Of a DNA stretch of 64,000 nucleotides, positions 17,283-28,098 are shown in pieces (within the stretch, counting starts at the first letter, position 1; each line of letters begins with the position of its first letter). Origin of the DNA: Virgibacillus halodenitrificans JCM 12304 (GTDB lineage: Bacteria > Bacillota > Bacilli > Bacillales > Amphibacillaceae); contig NZ_BAZS01000021.1 in assembly GCF_001310895.1 (NCBI RefSeq), forward strand, positions 1 to 64,000, read 5' to 3'. The notes below the pieces were generated by a model. That model had not been told where the DNA came from. It worked only from the letters and a program-made list of their open reading frames with translations, and did no database searches. Both the position numbers and the translations under genes were made by a program.

Positions 17283-18320
17283 ATGATTAACCGTTTTTCA
17301 AGCATTCGTTACAGTTATATCCGTTCTCATTTATATGGCTTGTTTTTAACAAGTATAACGTTGCTCTCCCTTCTTTTATCAATCTATGTCATTTTTGAAC
17401 CTGCATGGTTAACAGCGCCTGGTATTTTTCTTTTTATCTCTTTATATATTGTTATTGGAACAATCCTATCGCTCTATGCAGGATTTAAATCAAGTGGTGA
17501 TATGAAAGAGAGGCTGGAATACCTTTCTGTGTTAATTACCAGATTCGCAAACGGAAGCTATACTTCGCGGGTTTATTTTAATGAAGAGGATGAACTTGCC
17601 AGGATCGGGAATGAAATGAATGAATTAGGTGAAAAACTACAAAATCAAGTTAAAGCCTTAAGACAGCGTGCGGATGAGAAAGCTGAATTTGCAAAATCTG
17701 CCCATAAAGCTGCTGTTATAGAAGAACGTCAACGACTAGCTCGAGATTTACATGATGCGGTAAGCCAGCAATTATTTGCATTAACGATGATGGCAGAAGC
17801 AGCGGTGAAACAGATGGATAGAGATCCAAACCTTGCAAAGGAACAAATGGTAGAAGTGACTAAAGCAGCACTGCAATCCCAAGCAGAAATGCGAGCACTG
17901 TTACTTCATTTGAGACCTATTCACTTATCTGGTGATACATTATCTACTGGTATTCAAAAGCTTGTAGATGAACTGAAGCAAAAAAGTACAATTGCTTTTA
18001 AGTTGAACATTCCTTCTGATCTACAATTGGCAGATACGATAGAGGAGCATGTTTTCCGTATCATTCAGGAATCTCTTTCGAACATATTGAGACATGCAAA
18101 TGCTTCTGAAGTGGAGATTAGTCTTTCTAAGCCGACCAGCGAGTTATTTGTACATATTCGTGATGATGGGGAGGGGTTTGACTCAACTCAAGATATGGAA
18201 AGAAAAACTTCTTATGGTTTGAAAACGATGAAGGAACGTAGTGAAGAATTAGGTGGAACATTTACAATTAGATCTAACACTGGAGAAGGTACATATATTG
18301 ATATTCGTATACCATGCTGA
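17283..18320 (+). CDS. liaS: Sensor histidine kinase LiaS
   Basis: NarL-class sensor kinase of 345 residues. Two membrane helices (about residues 17-37 and 41-65) leave almost no extracellular loop, so it is an intramembrane-sensing kinase. A HAMP-like linker follows, then HisKA_3 with the phospho-acceptor in RLARDLHDAVSQQLF (about residue 157) and the HATPase domain (ESLSNILRHANAS, DDGEGFD, GLKTMKERSEELGG). Responds to envelope stress such as lipid II-binding antibiotics in relatives. Confidence 0.92.
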   Translation: MINRFSSIRYSYIRSHLYGLFLTSITLLSLLLSIYVIFEPAWLTAPGIFLFISLYIVIGTILSLYAGFKSSGDMKERLEYLSVLITRFANGSYTSRVYFNEEDELARIGNEMNELGEKLQNQVKALRQRADEKAEFAKSAHKAAVIEERQRLARDLHDAVSQQLFALTMMAEAAVKQMDRDPNLAKEQMVEVTKAALQSQAEMRALLLHLRPIHLSGDTLSTGIQKLVDELKQKSTIAFKLNIPSDLQLADTIEEHVFRIIQESLSNILRHANASEVEISLSKPTSELFVHIRDDGEGFDSTQDMERKTSYGLKTMKERSEELGGTFTIRSNTGEGTYIDIRIPC

Positions 18321-18334
18321 TAGGGGGAAGTTAA

Positions 18335-18970
18335 ATGGTTCGTGTTATTGTAGTTGATGATCATGAAATCGTTCGCAAGGGTATTATTGCATATTTAAAT
18401 ACGGATGAAGAAATTGAAGTGATTGGTCAGGCGGCAAGTGGAAATGCCGGAGCGGCTTTAATTCTGCAGAAGAAGCCCGACGTGGTTCTTATGGATCTAA
18501 TGATGGAGAATGGCTCAGGAATTGACGCTACTGCACAAGTTATGGAGCAATATTCAGCTTGCAAAATTATAATTTTAACTAGCTATTATGATGATGAACA
18601 ACTTTTCCCGGCCTTGGAAGCAGGAGCATTTAGCTACATATTAAAAACCTCCTCAGCAACAGAAATTGCGGATGCGATAAAAAAAGCAGCTCGTGGAGAA
18701 AACGTAATTGAACCAAAAGTAGCAGGGAAAGTAATGACCCGTTTTCGGCGTGAGGACAAAAAGTTACATGAGGACCTTACTGAAAGGGAATTAGAAGTCT
18801 TATTATGTATAGGGAATGGGATGACAAATCAAGAGATTAGTGAGAAGCTCTACATTGGGATTAAAACAGTGAAAACGCATGTAAGTAACATTCTATCGAA
18901 ATTGGCTGTCAATGATCGGACACAAGCTGCGGTGTATGTACATAAAAATAAGTTGTTCCGGGACAGCTGA
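18335..18970 (+). CDS. liaR: Response regulator LiaR
   Basis: NarL/FixJ-type regulator of 211 residues: receiver domain with acidic pocket DDH near residue 8, phospho-acceptor Asp in VVLMDLMM (about residue 53) and Lys in YILKTSS; LuxR-type helix-turn-helix at about residues 145-205 (LTERELEVLLCIGNGMTNQEIS, VKTHVSNILSKL). Partner of LiaS. No liaI or liaH gene is present in the window, so its main targets must lie elsewhere. Confidence 0.92.
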   Translation: MVRVIVVDDHEIVRKGIIAYLNTDEEIEVIGQAASGNAGAALILQKKPDVVLMDLMMENGSGIDATAQVMEQYSACKIIILTSYYDDEQLFPALEAGAFSYILKTSSATEIADAIKKAARGENVIEPKVAGKVMTRFRREDKKLHEDLTERELEVLLCIGNGMTNQEISEKLYIGIKTVKTHVSNILSKLAVNDRTQAAVYVHKNKLFRDS

Positions 18971-19011
18971 TGTTTATATAGCTCAAAAAACACTACATAC
19001 ATAGTGAATCT

Positions 19012-19049
19012 AAAAAACATGGTCCATCTATTAGATGACCATGTTTTTT
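19012..19049 (+). terminator. Terminator of liaFSR
   Basis: Stem aaaaaacatggtc / gaccatgtttttt with a 12-nt loop; A-run and T-run on the two sides allow termination in both directions. Confidence 0.9.
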
Positions 19050-19095
19050 AGGCTCTACTTCAAATGTTTGGGTACAAACGTATTTTTGTTCATTC

Positions 19096-19483
19096 GTAGT
19101 TGGAGTAAACTGCTGCGAACTAACTAACTGATATCTTATTATAAGGAAGTGGATGCACCCATTGATTTCCGCTGCTAAGAGACGCTTTTTGTGGTCTTTC
19201 CACTTATCTTTTAAGATGTTAAACCAGCTTTTTTCACCTAATACTAAAACCATTTATTGCTAAAAAAAGTAAATCACAGCGAAGGAAAAATACGGAGACT
19301 CCTGGGGGAGATGAGGCATCGGTGAGACCCCGGAATGCGTAGCATGAGGAGGCTCATCAGCCGCCCCCGGAAAGCGCAGTATTTTTCCGTAGCGGTGTTA
19401 TTTAGCTATTTCACATAAATAACTAAATAGGTTTTCTCTAGTTCGAAGTTCATCTATTTTACGCATCATTGAATAACTCTAAC
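19096..19483. repeat. Compound intergenic repeat, copy E2 (degenerate B module)
   Basis: Starts with tagttggagtaaactgctgcgaactaact (the B-side terminus, diverged), passes a degenerate B module (19150-19215, cccattgatttccgctg), then module A (19278-19398, gcgaaggaaaaatacggag ... atttttccgtagcggtg), and ends with the A-side terminus (19441-19483, atctattttacgcatcattgaataact). The whole 19050-19515 spacer is this element; no gene seen. Confidence 0.7.
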
Positions 19484-19515
19484 CTATATATCAGAAACGC
19501 TTTTTAATGTTTTGG

Positions 19516-20010
19516 TTAGTCATCATTCTTATCTATCATATGGTAGTTTGTAAGAAAAGGCCGATCAGCAAAATAAGCTGGTGGTTTTGTTTGCCCTTGG
19601 TGTGTATGCTTAAACTCCTTAGAATTCTTCCAGTTCTCAAAGTCCTGTTCCGAACGCCATTGGGTAAACACAACATAGGTGCGTCCTTTTTTTGGTTTTA
19701 ATAAGCGAAAAGCTTGAAATCCCGGCATCATTTCAACTTCATTTTGGCGTTGTTTGAACCGATCCTCAAATACTGGCTGTCCTTCTTCTGTTACAGGGAT
19801 GTTATTCATTACCACATACCCTTCATCCTGGATATTTCCTTTTTGAATTAAAATCTCATATTCTCTACCTGCTGAAAAAATATTCTTTTCCGCTTCATAA
19901 TATGCGAGGCCGCCTGTGTTACTTGTCATGAAGTACAGATGAATATTCGGGTGCTTCTTCTCCAACTTCTCTAAAAAGTCTACTGTGCCATTTGTCATAA
20001 ATGCCTTCAT
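19516..20010 (-). CDS. hmoB: Haem-degrading monooxygenase HmoB-like
   Basis: A 164-residue protein with a C-terminal ABM/IsdG-type ferredoxin-like domain at about residues 62-150 (NNIPVTEEGQPVFEDRFKQRQNEVEMMPGFQAFRLLKP, FTQWRSEQDFENWKNS). The N-terminal extension and overall length match HmoB (YhgC) of B. subtilis, which opens haem to release iron. In that genome it also neighbours pbpF and the hemEHY genes. The gene is divergent from the PBP gene here. Likely role: haem turnover or iron release. Confidence 0.85.
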   Translation of the reverse strand: MKAFMTNGTVDFLEKLEKKHPNIHLYFMTSNTGGLAYYEAEKNIFSAGREYEILIQKGNIQDEGYVVMNNIPVTEEGQPVFEDRFKQRQNEVEMMPGFQAFRLLKPKKGRTYVVFTQWRSEQDFENWKNSKEFKHTHQGQTKPPAYFADRPFLTNYHMIDKNDD

Positions 20011-20177
20011 TCGAATTCCCCTTTCTGTAGTATCTATACAGTATATTACCCTTACAGTGAAATAAATAGTCCAACTTTACATTTTATAATTAATATTAAA
20101 AGATAATAAGTATTATCGGTTTCGCTAGGAGGAATTTTGTCGTATAATGTAAGTGGTGCGTACATAGGGGTGAATGG

Positions 20178-22348
20178 ATGAAAGAAAAAGATCATGAGAA
20201 AAGGCGCTTTAGGATACCAAAGAAAATACGGGTTATCTTCTATAGTATAACAACAATTATTATTTTAGGTCTACTTGCTATGCCGCCATTTTAATTGGTG
20301 GAAAATTAGTAGCCGATGAAGCTGATATGGTACTTGATGCAACAACAGTAATTGAAACAAAAGATGGTGAGAGACTAAGTAGTATATATAAGGAAGACCG
20401 TATCCCTGTCACAATTGAAAAAATACCTGAACATGTACAGCAGGCGTTTGTTGCAATTGAAGACAGAAGGTTTTATGAACATTCAGGTGTTGACTTTAGA
20501 TCGATTATGAGAGCGATAATCAAAGATATTATAGCAATGGATAAAGTGGAAGGTGCTAGCACCATAACCCAGCAACTGGCTAAAAATCTATTCCTGCATA
20601 ATGATAAAACCTGGATGCGAAAAACAAAAGAAGTAATGGCTGCTGTCTACTTGGAACGTAACCTGACAAAGGATGAAATATTGGAATTATATATGAATGA
20701 AATTTACTTTGGTCGTGGGGTTTATGGAATAGAGAGAGCTTCTAATTACTTTTTCTCCAAGAAGGCAAGTGACTTAACTGTTTCGGAAGCTGCCTTACTT
20801 GCTGGGCTAGCAAAAGGGCCCAATGGGTATTCACCAATTGACCATCCAGAGAAAGCGCTAGAGAGACGTAATGTCGTGTTAAAGTCAATGGAGGCCAATG
20901 GAGCGATCAATGCAGAGGAAAGATTAAAAGAGTCTAATAAATCTTTGGGTCTTGAGTTGGAGAAGGATAATAGTAAGCCATGGGTGGATAGTTATGTAGA
21001 CCTTGTAATTAAAGAAGCTGCAGAAATGCATGATATGTCCATAGAGGAGTTAAAGCGAGGGGGCTATCGAATTGTAGTCAACATGAACGACACAATTCAG
21101 CAAATTGCCTATAATCATTTCAAAAACGACAATTATTTCCCGGGTAATACGAAGGGAACCCAGGGAGCATTCGTTATCATGGAACAGAGTGCTGGGAGAA
21201 CTGTAGCGGCAATAGGGGGTAGAGAATATCAACTTGGAAATCTGAATCGTACCACTGTTTCCAGGCAACCTGGCTCGACAATAAAGCCCATCGCGGTTTA
21301 TGGGCCTGCTATGATGAAAAAAGAAGCATATACACCTTATACACTTATTCCTGATATGAAATATGATTATGATAATAATTATAGTGTGGAAAATGCGGAC
21401 CATCAATACGAGGGTGCTGTTTCCATTTATGATGCAATTAGGTATTCCAAGAATTCTTCTGCGGTTTGGCTGCTTGACCAGATTGGAGTACCTTATGCAA
21501 AAAAGTCCTTGGAAAAACAAGGGATTATGATTGAAGATGATGGTTTAGCAATCGCTTTAGGTGGTTTATCTAAAGGAATTACTCCAATTCAGGTTATGGA
21601 GAGCTATAGTTCTTTTGCTGGAATGGGAAAAATGAAAAAATCCCATACGATTGAACGTATATATGACCAGGAAAATAAATTAGCTTTTGAAGCAGAAACT
21701 AATTCAAAGCAAGTATATGATGCGCAGGTTGCGTGGAATATGACAGAGATTTTGCAGGAAACAGTAAAATCCGGAACAGCAACAGCTGGTGAATATACAA
21801 AAGCATTAGCAGGTAAAACAGGGACGACCCAGCACCCGTTTGTAGAAGGTAAAGTAAAGGATGCTTGGTTTGCCGGGTACACTCCAAAATATGTAATGAC
21901 AACCTGGATGGGTTATGATCAATCGGATAAGGAGCATTATTTAAATGGAGGTAGTGAATATCCAACGAAATTAACAAAGGCAATTTTGTCTGAGTTGGAT
22001 AAGCACGAAGAACTCGAAGAACATTTTTCAAAGCCAGAGAAAGTAACAGCTTTACCCAAACCAGTTACTCTGCCGCAAATAGAAAATTTACAGGCAAGCT
22101 ATCGTTTTGGCAGCTTTTCGTTCGTGGAAGGAGAATTATCCTGGAAGGGCTCTTCAGATGACCGGGTAATATACCGTGTATATAGAGAAAAAGAAGGTAT
22201 TGATGAAAGAATAGGCGAGACCGAAGGAACAACAAGTTATACAATAAAGAATGCGTTATTTGGTGGGAATCGCTATTATGTAGTTCCTTTTGATCCGCTC
22301 ACAAAAAGGGAAGGAGAAAGGTCGAATACAGTAAAATTAGAATGGTAA
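20178..22348 (+). pseudogene. pbpF: Class A penicillin-binding protein PbpF-like, frameshifted near the N-terminus
   Basis: Bifunctional peptidoglycan synthase. The glycosyltransferase domain shows EDRRFYEHSGVD and GASTITQQLAKNLFL; the transpeptidase has the SxxK motif in RQPGSTIKP, SxN as SKN, and KTGTT. A fibronectin-like tail ends the protein. The start ATG at 20178 (ribosome site aggggtga) opens MKEKDHEKRRF and the membrane anchor, but the frame stops at about 20295. Adding one T near 20278-20280 (cttgctTatgccgcc) restores LLAYAAILIGGKLVADEAD and a 723-residue product, near PbpF size. Without the repair, only an anchorless fragment from an internal start would be made. Probably a sequence error. 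Confidence 0.85.
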
Positions 22349-22582
22349 CAAGAACCACTTACCGTTCGTTAACTCACTATTACGTTGTAGTTGCTTTATT
22401 GAAAAAAGGATACTGGAACATGTATATGGATGGTTAGCCACGGATTTGCACTCTGACAGGTACACAAATATCTTAAATTAAGACAAATTCATGACAATCA
22501 AGGTGCTTTGCTATACAGACAGATTATTAATGGATATAGTTGATTATGGGTTAGTACAAGTACGTAAAAAGGAATGGTACAG

Positions 22583-23617
22583 ATGGCAAAAAAGATAAAT
22601 GATACGATTATTAGAGCTTATAAAGGTGAAAAAACAGATTATACTCCTGCATGGTTTATGCGACAGGCTGGAAGGTCACAGCCAGAGTATCGTGAGTTAA
22701 AGAAAAAATATTCTCTATTTGAGATTACACATCAACCGGAGTTATGCGCCTATGTTACACGTCTTCCTGTTGAGCAATATGGAGTAGATGCAGCAATTTT
22801 ATACAAAGATATTATGTCTCCTCTTCCTGCTTTAGGGGTAGAGGTGGAGATTAAATCGGGGATTGGACCAGTTATCAATAATCCGATAACGAATATGCAA
22901 GATGTGGAGCGTCTTGGCTCAATCAATCCTAAAGCAGATGTTCCTTACGTTTTGGAAACGATCCGGATCCTTACTGAAGAACAACTTGAGGTTCCTTTGA
23001 TTGGTTTTAGTGGAGCTCCTTTTACATTAGCAAGCTATATGATTGAAGGTGGTCCTTCTAAAAACTATAGTAAAACAAAGGCGTTTATGTACCGCGATTC
23101 AGCTGCATGGTTTGCATTAATGGATAAACTTGCCGATATGGTAATTACTTATGTTGAAGCACAAATTGAAGCAGGCGCTAAAGCGATCCAAATTTTCGAC
23201 TCATGGGTCGGCACGTTGAATGCGGCAGATTACCGTATATTCATTAAACCCGTTATGACTAGGATCTTTTCCGAGCTAAGACAATATGATGTCCCACTAA
23301 TCATATTTGGAGTAGGGGCACGACATTTGCTTATGGAATGGAATGATCTGCCTGTGGATGTGATCGGGTTGGATTGGCGTACGTCTATGAAAGAAGCGAG
23401 AGATATGGGGGTCACAAAGGTGCTGCAAGGTAACCTGGATCCAACCTTACTACTAACAGAATGGGAAACCATAGAAAAACGAACCAAAGCCATTCTGGAT
23501 GAAGGAAAGGAACAAGGCAACCATGTATTTAATTTAGGCCATGGGGTAACGCCTGACATTAAACCGGAAACATTGAAGAAGCTAACAGAGTTGATTCATA
23601 GTTATTCACATAATTAA
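22583..23617 (+). CDS. hemE: Uroporphyrinogen decarboxylase
   Basis: Cytosolic enzyme removing four carboxyl groups from uroporphyrinogen III to give coproporphyrinogen III. 344 residues with the N-terminal signature [16 protein letters not shown] and the second signature [17 protein letters not shown]. The start is the second ATG (MAKKIND), 9 nt from aaaagga; the first ATG at 22574 touches the ribosome site. First gene of hemE-hemH-hemY. The 22349-22582 spacer upstream shows no gene or clear terminator. Confidence 0.96.
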   Translation: MAKKINDTIIRAYKGEKTDYTPAWFMRQAGRSQPEYRELKKKYSLFEITHQPELCAYVTRLPVEQYGVDAAILYKDIMSPLPALGVEVEIKSGIGPVINNPITNMQDVERLGSINPKADVPYVLETIRILTEEQLEVPLIGFSGAPFTLASYMIEGGPSKNYSKTKAFMYRDSAAWFALMDKLADMVITYVEAQIEAGAKAIQIFDSWVGTLNAADYRIFIKPVMTRIFSELRQYDVPLIIFGVGARHLLMEWNDLPVDVIGLDWRTSMKEARDMGVTKVLQGNLDPTLLLTEWETIEKRTKAILDEGKEQGNHVFNLGHGVTPDIKPETLKKLTELIHSYSHN

Positions 23618-23651
23618 GCTAATGCAATAATTTTTAAAAGAGGTGCGGAAA

Positions 23652-24590
23652 ATGGAAAAGAAAAAGCTAGGCTTATTGGTAATGGCTTACGGAACACCAT
23701 ATAAAGAAGAAGATATTGAAAGATATTACACTCACATTCGTCGTGGAAGAAAACCATCAGAAGAAGCGCTAGAAGACTTGAAAAACAGATATGAAGCAAT
23801 TGGTGGCATCTCCCCACTGGCGAAAATTACCGAGCAGCAGGCTGCAGCCCTTGAAGAGTCTTTAAATAAAGAGCAGGATCAATATGAATTTAAGGCATAT
23901 ATTGGTTTGAAACATATTGAACCATTTATAGAAGATGCAGTTGAAGAGATGGCTAAGGACGGTATTAAAGAAGCTGTGTCAATTGTACTGGCTCCGCATT
24001 TTTCTACATTTAGCGTAAAATCTTATAATAAACGAGCAAATGATGAAGCTGAAAAGCATGGCATTAATATTAAATCAATCGAAAGCTGGTACGATGAGCC
24101 TGGTTTTATTGATTATTGGTCACAACAAATCAATAAAGAATATGAGAAGATGTCAGCAGAAGAGCGTGAAAAGGCTGTATTGATCGTTTCCGCTCACAGT
24201 TTACCGGAAAAAATCCTGCAAAATGGTGATCCATATCCTAAACAGCTAGAAGAAACCGCAAGACTTATTGCTGAACAGACTGGTATAAAACAAGTTGAGA
24301 TAGGTTGGCAAAGTGAAGGAAATACTCCTGATCCATGGTTAGGTCCGGATGTCCAAGATTTAACACGAGACCTTTTTGAACAAAAAGGTTACACTTCCTT
24401 TGTTTATGCCCCAGTAGGATTTATTGCTGATCACTTGGAAGTATTATATGACAATGATTATGAATGTAAAGTGGTTTGTGATGAAATAGGTGCGAACTAT
24501 TACCGTCCGGAAATGCCGAATGTTCACCCATCATTTATTCATACATTAGCTCAGGTTGTTTTAAAAAGTGTAAAGAGTGAAATGGAATGA
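23652..24590 (+). CDS. hemH: Ferrochelatase HemH (coproporphyrin-type, CpfC)
   Basis: Inserts ferrous iron into coproporphyrin III in the Gram-positive branch of haem synthesis. 312 residues; the metal-site His lies in [11 protein letters not shown] and the conserved Glu in [14 protein letters not shown]. The start is the ATG after gaggtgcggaa; the upstream GTG (23643) is inside the ribosome site. It overlaps hemY by 4 nt (atga), implying coupled translation. Confidence 0.96.
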   Translation: MEKKKLGLLVMAYGTPYKEEDIERYYTHIRRGRKPSEEALEDLKNRYEAIGGISPLAKITEQQAAALEESLNKEQDQYEFKAYIGLKHIEPFIEDAVEEMAKDGIKEAVSIVLAPHFSTFSVKSYNKRANDEAEKHGINIKSIESWYDEPGFIDYWSQQINKEYEKMSAEEREKAVLIVSAHSLPEKILQNGDPYPKQLEETARLIAEQTGIKQVEIGWQSEGNTPDPWLGPDVQDLTRDLFEQKGYTSFVYAPVGFIADHLEVLYDNDYECKVVCDEIGANYYRPEMPNVHPSFIHTLAQVVLKSVKSEME

Positions 24591-25990
24591 GTGATATCAA
24601 AACAATCGTAATCGTGGGCGGTGGGATCACAGGTCTCTCAGCAGCTTATTATTTACAAAAAGAAATAAAGGAAAAAAATCTCCCATATAAGCTAAAACTG
24701 GTTGAAGCCAGTGATCGACTTGGTGGTAAAATAAAAACAACCCAGAAGAACGGTTTTACTATTGAACGGGGCCCGGATTCTTTTCTTTCAAGAAAGCAAC
24801 CTGCGGTGAAACTTGCGGAGGAATTGGGTCTAACTGATGAGTTGGTTAGAAATGGAACAGGCCAATCCTATATTTTGGTAGGAAAGAAACTCCATAAAAT
24901 GCCTTCCGGTGCCTTTATGGGCATTCCTACACAGGTGAGACCATTCCTGTTTTCCGGAATGTTTTCAGTGCAAGGGAAGCTTCGTGCAGGAATGGATTTA
25001 GTCTTGCCTACAGGTAAAAAGATAAGTGATCAATCACTTGGCGGCTTTTTTCGTCATCGCTTCGGAGATGAGCTTGTTGAGAATCTAATCGAACCGTTGT
25101 TATCAGGTATTTATGCGGGTGACATCGATAAAATGAGTCTCATGGCAACATTCCCTAATTTTTACGAAACCCAGCAAAAGCATCGCAGTTTAATTAAGGG
25201 ACTTCAGAAGACAATGCCAAAACCTAAAAAGTCTACTGGGAAAAAGCCTGGAATGTTCTTCTCTTTCAAGAATGGACTTGAGACCTTTGTTAAAGCTATT
25301 GAACAAAAGTTAGACCAAGATGTTGTTTTTTTAAATACAGCTGTGGACCATATTGAGAAAAAAGAGCATGGCTATCACTTACTTTTAAGCAATGGAGAGG
25401 CTGTTAAAGCTGATGCAGTTATTATGGCTTCACCGCATTATACATTGCCTAAAGTATTCAGCCAATATGATTTGTTTAATGATTTTAATCAAATGCCATC
25501 AACTTCTGTAGCAAATGTTGCATTGGCTTTTGATCAATCAGCGATCAAAAAAGATATTGACGGAACAGGTTTCGTCGTATCTCGAAACAGTGATTACCGA
25601 ATTACTGCGTGTACGTGGACACATAAGAAATGGCCGATGACTACTCCTGAGGGTAAAGCCTTGGTGCGTTGCTATGTGGGTAAACCGGGAGATCAGGAGG
25701 TTGTCGATCTTTCGGATGAGGAGATTACCGAGATTGTTCTAAAAGATTTAAACAAGACGATGAATATTACCGCAAAGCCTGAATTCAGCGTCATTAGCAG
25801 ATGGAAAAATGCTATGCCTCAATATACGGTGGGGCATAAAGAAAGAGTAGCAAAAGTACGTAATGACATGCATCATCTTTTGCCAGGTGTTTTTCTTGCA
25901 GGTAGTTCATTTGAAGGTATTGGAGTGCCCGACTGTATTGATCAAGGTGAAAATGCAGTAGCTGAGGCTCTTGCGTTTTTGAAGGAATAA
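24587..25990 (+). CDS. hemY: Coproporphyrinogen III oxidase HemY (CgoX)
   Basis: FAD-dependent oxidase converting coproporphyrinogen III to coproporphyrin III, the step before HemH in this pathway. 467 residues; dinucleotide-binding motif [14 protein letters not shown] at the N-terminus, [12 protein letters not shown]-like substrate region at about residue 58, and the C-terminal FAD motif ([22 protein letters not shown]). Last gene of the hem operon. Confidence 0.95.
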   Translation: MSDIKTIVIVGGGITGLSAAYYLQKEIKEKNLPYKLKLVEASDRLGGKIKTTQKNGFTIERGPDSFLSRKQPAVKLAEELGLTDELVRNGTGQSYILVGKKLHKMPSGAFMGIPTQVRPFLFSGMFSVQGKLRAGMDLVLPTGKKISDQSLGGFFRHRFGDELVENLIEPLLSGIYAGDIDKMSLMATFPNFYETQQKHRSLIKGLQKTMPKPKKSTGKKPGMFFSFKNGLETFVKAIEQKLDQDVVFLNTAVDHIEKKEHGYHLLLSNGEAVKADAVIMASPHYTLPKVFSQYDLFNDFNQMPSTSVANVALAFDQSAIKKDIDGTGFVVSRNSDYRITACTWTHKKWPMTTPEGKALVRCYVGKPGDQEVVDLSDEEITEIVLKDLNKTMNITAKPEFSVISRWKNAMPQYTVGHKERVAKVRNDMHHLLPGVFLAGSSFEGIGVPDCIDQGENAVAEALAFLKE

Positions 25991-26014
25991 AGGAGCAATC
26001 CCAAGAATGAAGTG

Positions 26015-26057
26015 AAAAAACCGGTAATAGACGAAAGCTGTCTAAACCGGTTTTTTT
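26015..26057 (+). terminator. Terminator of hemEHY
   Basis: Stem aaaaaaccggt / accggtttttt with an inner agac / gtct pair in the loop, followed by T. A- and T-runs on both sides could also stop the convergent pepF transcript. Confidence 0.88.
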
Positions 26058-26103
26058 ACGTTTACTTGGAAAACATCTGGTTTTTTGTTACACATTAACC
26101 ATT

Positions 26104-27915
26104 TTAATTCTGCGTTAACTCCAATTCATCAATTAATGAAGCGACATAATTTACAGCTTGATTAATGGCATCAGGCTTGGACATGTCTACCCCAGTCTGT
26201 TTAATTAGTTGGAGAGGCTTTTCTGTACCACCAGCTTTTAACACATCCAGCCAGCGGTCAACAGCTGGTTTTCCTTCTGACTTTATTTGCTGTGCTACAG
26301 CAGTTGAGACAGTTAACCCTGCAGAGTATGTATATGGATAAAGTCCCATATAGTAATGTGGCTGACGCATCCAAGTCAAGCCAGCACCTTCGTCAAACTC
26401 GACAGTATCCCCCCAGAAATTTTTCAGTGTTAGAAGTTTTTGCTCTGAAAGAACGTTAGCTGTTAAAGGAGTACCTTCTTCTGCCAATTGGTATACTTTT
26501 CGTTGAAATTCTCCTTCCAAAAGATGGGTAACAAAGTTGTGATAATAGGTTCCTAGAAGTTGTGTTATTATCCAGCTTCTCATACGCGAATCTTTGGTTT
26601 TGGAAAGCAAGTGCTCTGCCAATAGCAATTCATTTAATGTAGAGGGCGCTTCTACAAAATAGGTTGAAGGACGTGTGTTGATAAATGCTTGGTTCTTACC
26701 AGCAAGATAGAAATGCCCGGCATGTCCTAGTTCATGTGCAAGGATAAAAGCACCTCTCATCATATCCGTCCAGGTAACTAAAATATAAGGATGAACACCG
26801 TACGGACTAGAGCAGAAAGCTCCACTCGCTTTTCCGTTATTATTAGCGCGGTCTACCCACCGATTAGTTAAAGCATCCTCCATAATCTTACTATATTCTG
26901 GTCCCATTATCTGCAAAGCTTCTAAAATAGTTTCTTTTGCTTCTTCATAGTTTGTTTCAGGATTAAAGGCAGGATCTAATGGAGCTTTTAAATCATAATA
27001 ATGTAATTTCTCCAGTCCTAATTTTTCCTTTTTTAGCTTGGCATACCGTTGCATATGAGGTGCAAGCTTGTCTTGTATTACATCTAGCTGTTGATGATAC
27101 ATTTCTTTTGTTACTTGCTGCGAGTGTAATAACATATCTGTGACAGATTCATAGGAACGTAAGCGTGACATCGTCACCTGTTTTGAAACCTCAGTAGCAT
27201 ATGTTGCTGCATATGTGTTTTTATACTGTTCTAACGTATGAATAAAAGATTGGTATGCTTTGCGACGGACGGATGGATCTGCTGATAATTCATATTTGTC
27301 CTCATACAAAGCAGCTGACATAGGTAATTCACTACCATCCTCCAAGGTAATTGGAGGGAAATGCATGTCTGCAGATTTGCTGCGTTGGTATATCATATAA
27401 GGAGCATCATGTACTTCCCCTAGAGCAGCCAACGTTTCTTCTACTTCTGGTGAGAGAATATGTTTTTTCTTCTCTAATATATCCTCAAGCATTTTTTTAT
27501 ATGGCAGTAGTGCAGGTAACTCACGTAAATAATTTTCTACTGTAGTTGGTTCCAGCTCTAATAATTCGGACTGAACGAAGGAAATCTTGGTACTGATAGC
27601 AGAAAGTGCCGCAGATACTTTTGCACTATCCCGTTGGTTACTCGGATCTGTTCCATCAGCACTTGCTTTTAAATTGGCATATGTTGCTACAAGTACAAGT
27701 CTATTTTGGTATTTTTCAAAATCAGTAATACAGCTAAGCAAAGTTGAAGCACTTTCGCCAACTTTTCCTTTATATTGTGTAACAGAGGTGATCTCTTTTT
27801 GTATTGCATCTAACTCTTTTTCCCAGGCAGCATGGTTAATAAATAAATCAGTTAAATCCCATGTTTCATCCATAGCTACGTCAGAACGATCTAAACTTTT
27901 TACTCCTGTTTTCAT
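26104..27915 (-). CDS. pepF: Oligoendopeptidase F
   Basis: Cytosolic zinc metallopeptidase of family M3B that cleaves short peptides, 603 residues. Zinc-binding motif HELGHAGH at about residue 391 with the downstream Glu in EAPSTLNELLLAEHL. N-terminal helical domain typical of PepF. In B. subtilis related enzymes act on signalling or sporulation peptides, but most paralogues are general. Promoter side carries the large repeat E3. Confidence 0.94.
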   Translation of the reverse strand: MKTGVKSLDRSDVAMDETWDLTDLFINHAAWEKELDAIQKEITSVTQYKGKVGESASTLLSCITDFEKYQNRLVLVATYANLKASADGTDPSNQRDSAKVSAALSAISTKISFVQSELLELEPTTVENYLRELPALLPYKKMLEDILEKKKHILSPEVEETLAALGEVHDAPYMIYQRSKSADMHFPPITLEDGSELPMSAALYEDKYELSADPSVRRKAYQSFIHTLEQYKNTYAATYATEVSKQVTMSRLRSYESVTDMLLHSQQVTKEMYHQQLDVIQDKLAPHMQRYAKLKKEKLGLEKLHYYDLKAPLDPAFNPETNYEEAKETILEALQIMGPEYSKIMEDALTNRWVDRANNNGKASGAFCSSPYGVHPYILVTWTDMMRGAFILAHELGHAGHFYLAGKNQAFINTRPSTYFVEAPSTLNELLLAEHLLSKTKDSRMRSWIITQLLGTYYHNFVTHLLEGEFQRKVYQLAEEGTPLTANVLSEQKLLTLKNFWGDTVEFDEGAGLTWMRQPHYYMGLYPYTYSAGLTVSTAVAQQIKSEGKPAVDRWLDVLKAGGTEKPLQLIKQTGVDMSKPDAINQAVNYVASLIDELELTQN

Positions 27916-28098
27916 AAGAAAACTCCTTCCACAAATTTATTTCGCCACTCTAATTAAGTATAATACAAAATATGGCAGAAGGATATGACTTTTCAAAATA
28001 ATACTAATAATGCTTGCGAATATTGTATTGTATTAAAGATGGAAACAAGCGTATTGCAAAGGCTGGGGTGAGCCATAATATCCTACAACTTTACTGCA

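Noticed and set aside
18993-19253. 86-codon minus-strand frame downstream of liaR
   Set aside because: Spans the liaR terminator and the degenerate end of repeat E2.
21050-21520. 156-codon minus-strand frame inside pbpF
   Set aside because: Antisense shadow of a well-conserved transpeptidase domain; Ile/His-rich composition unlike a real protein.
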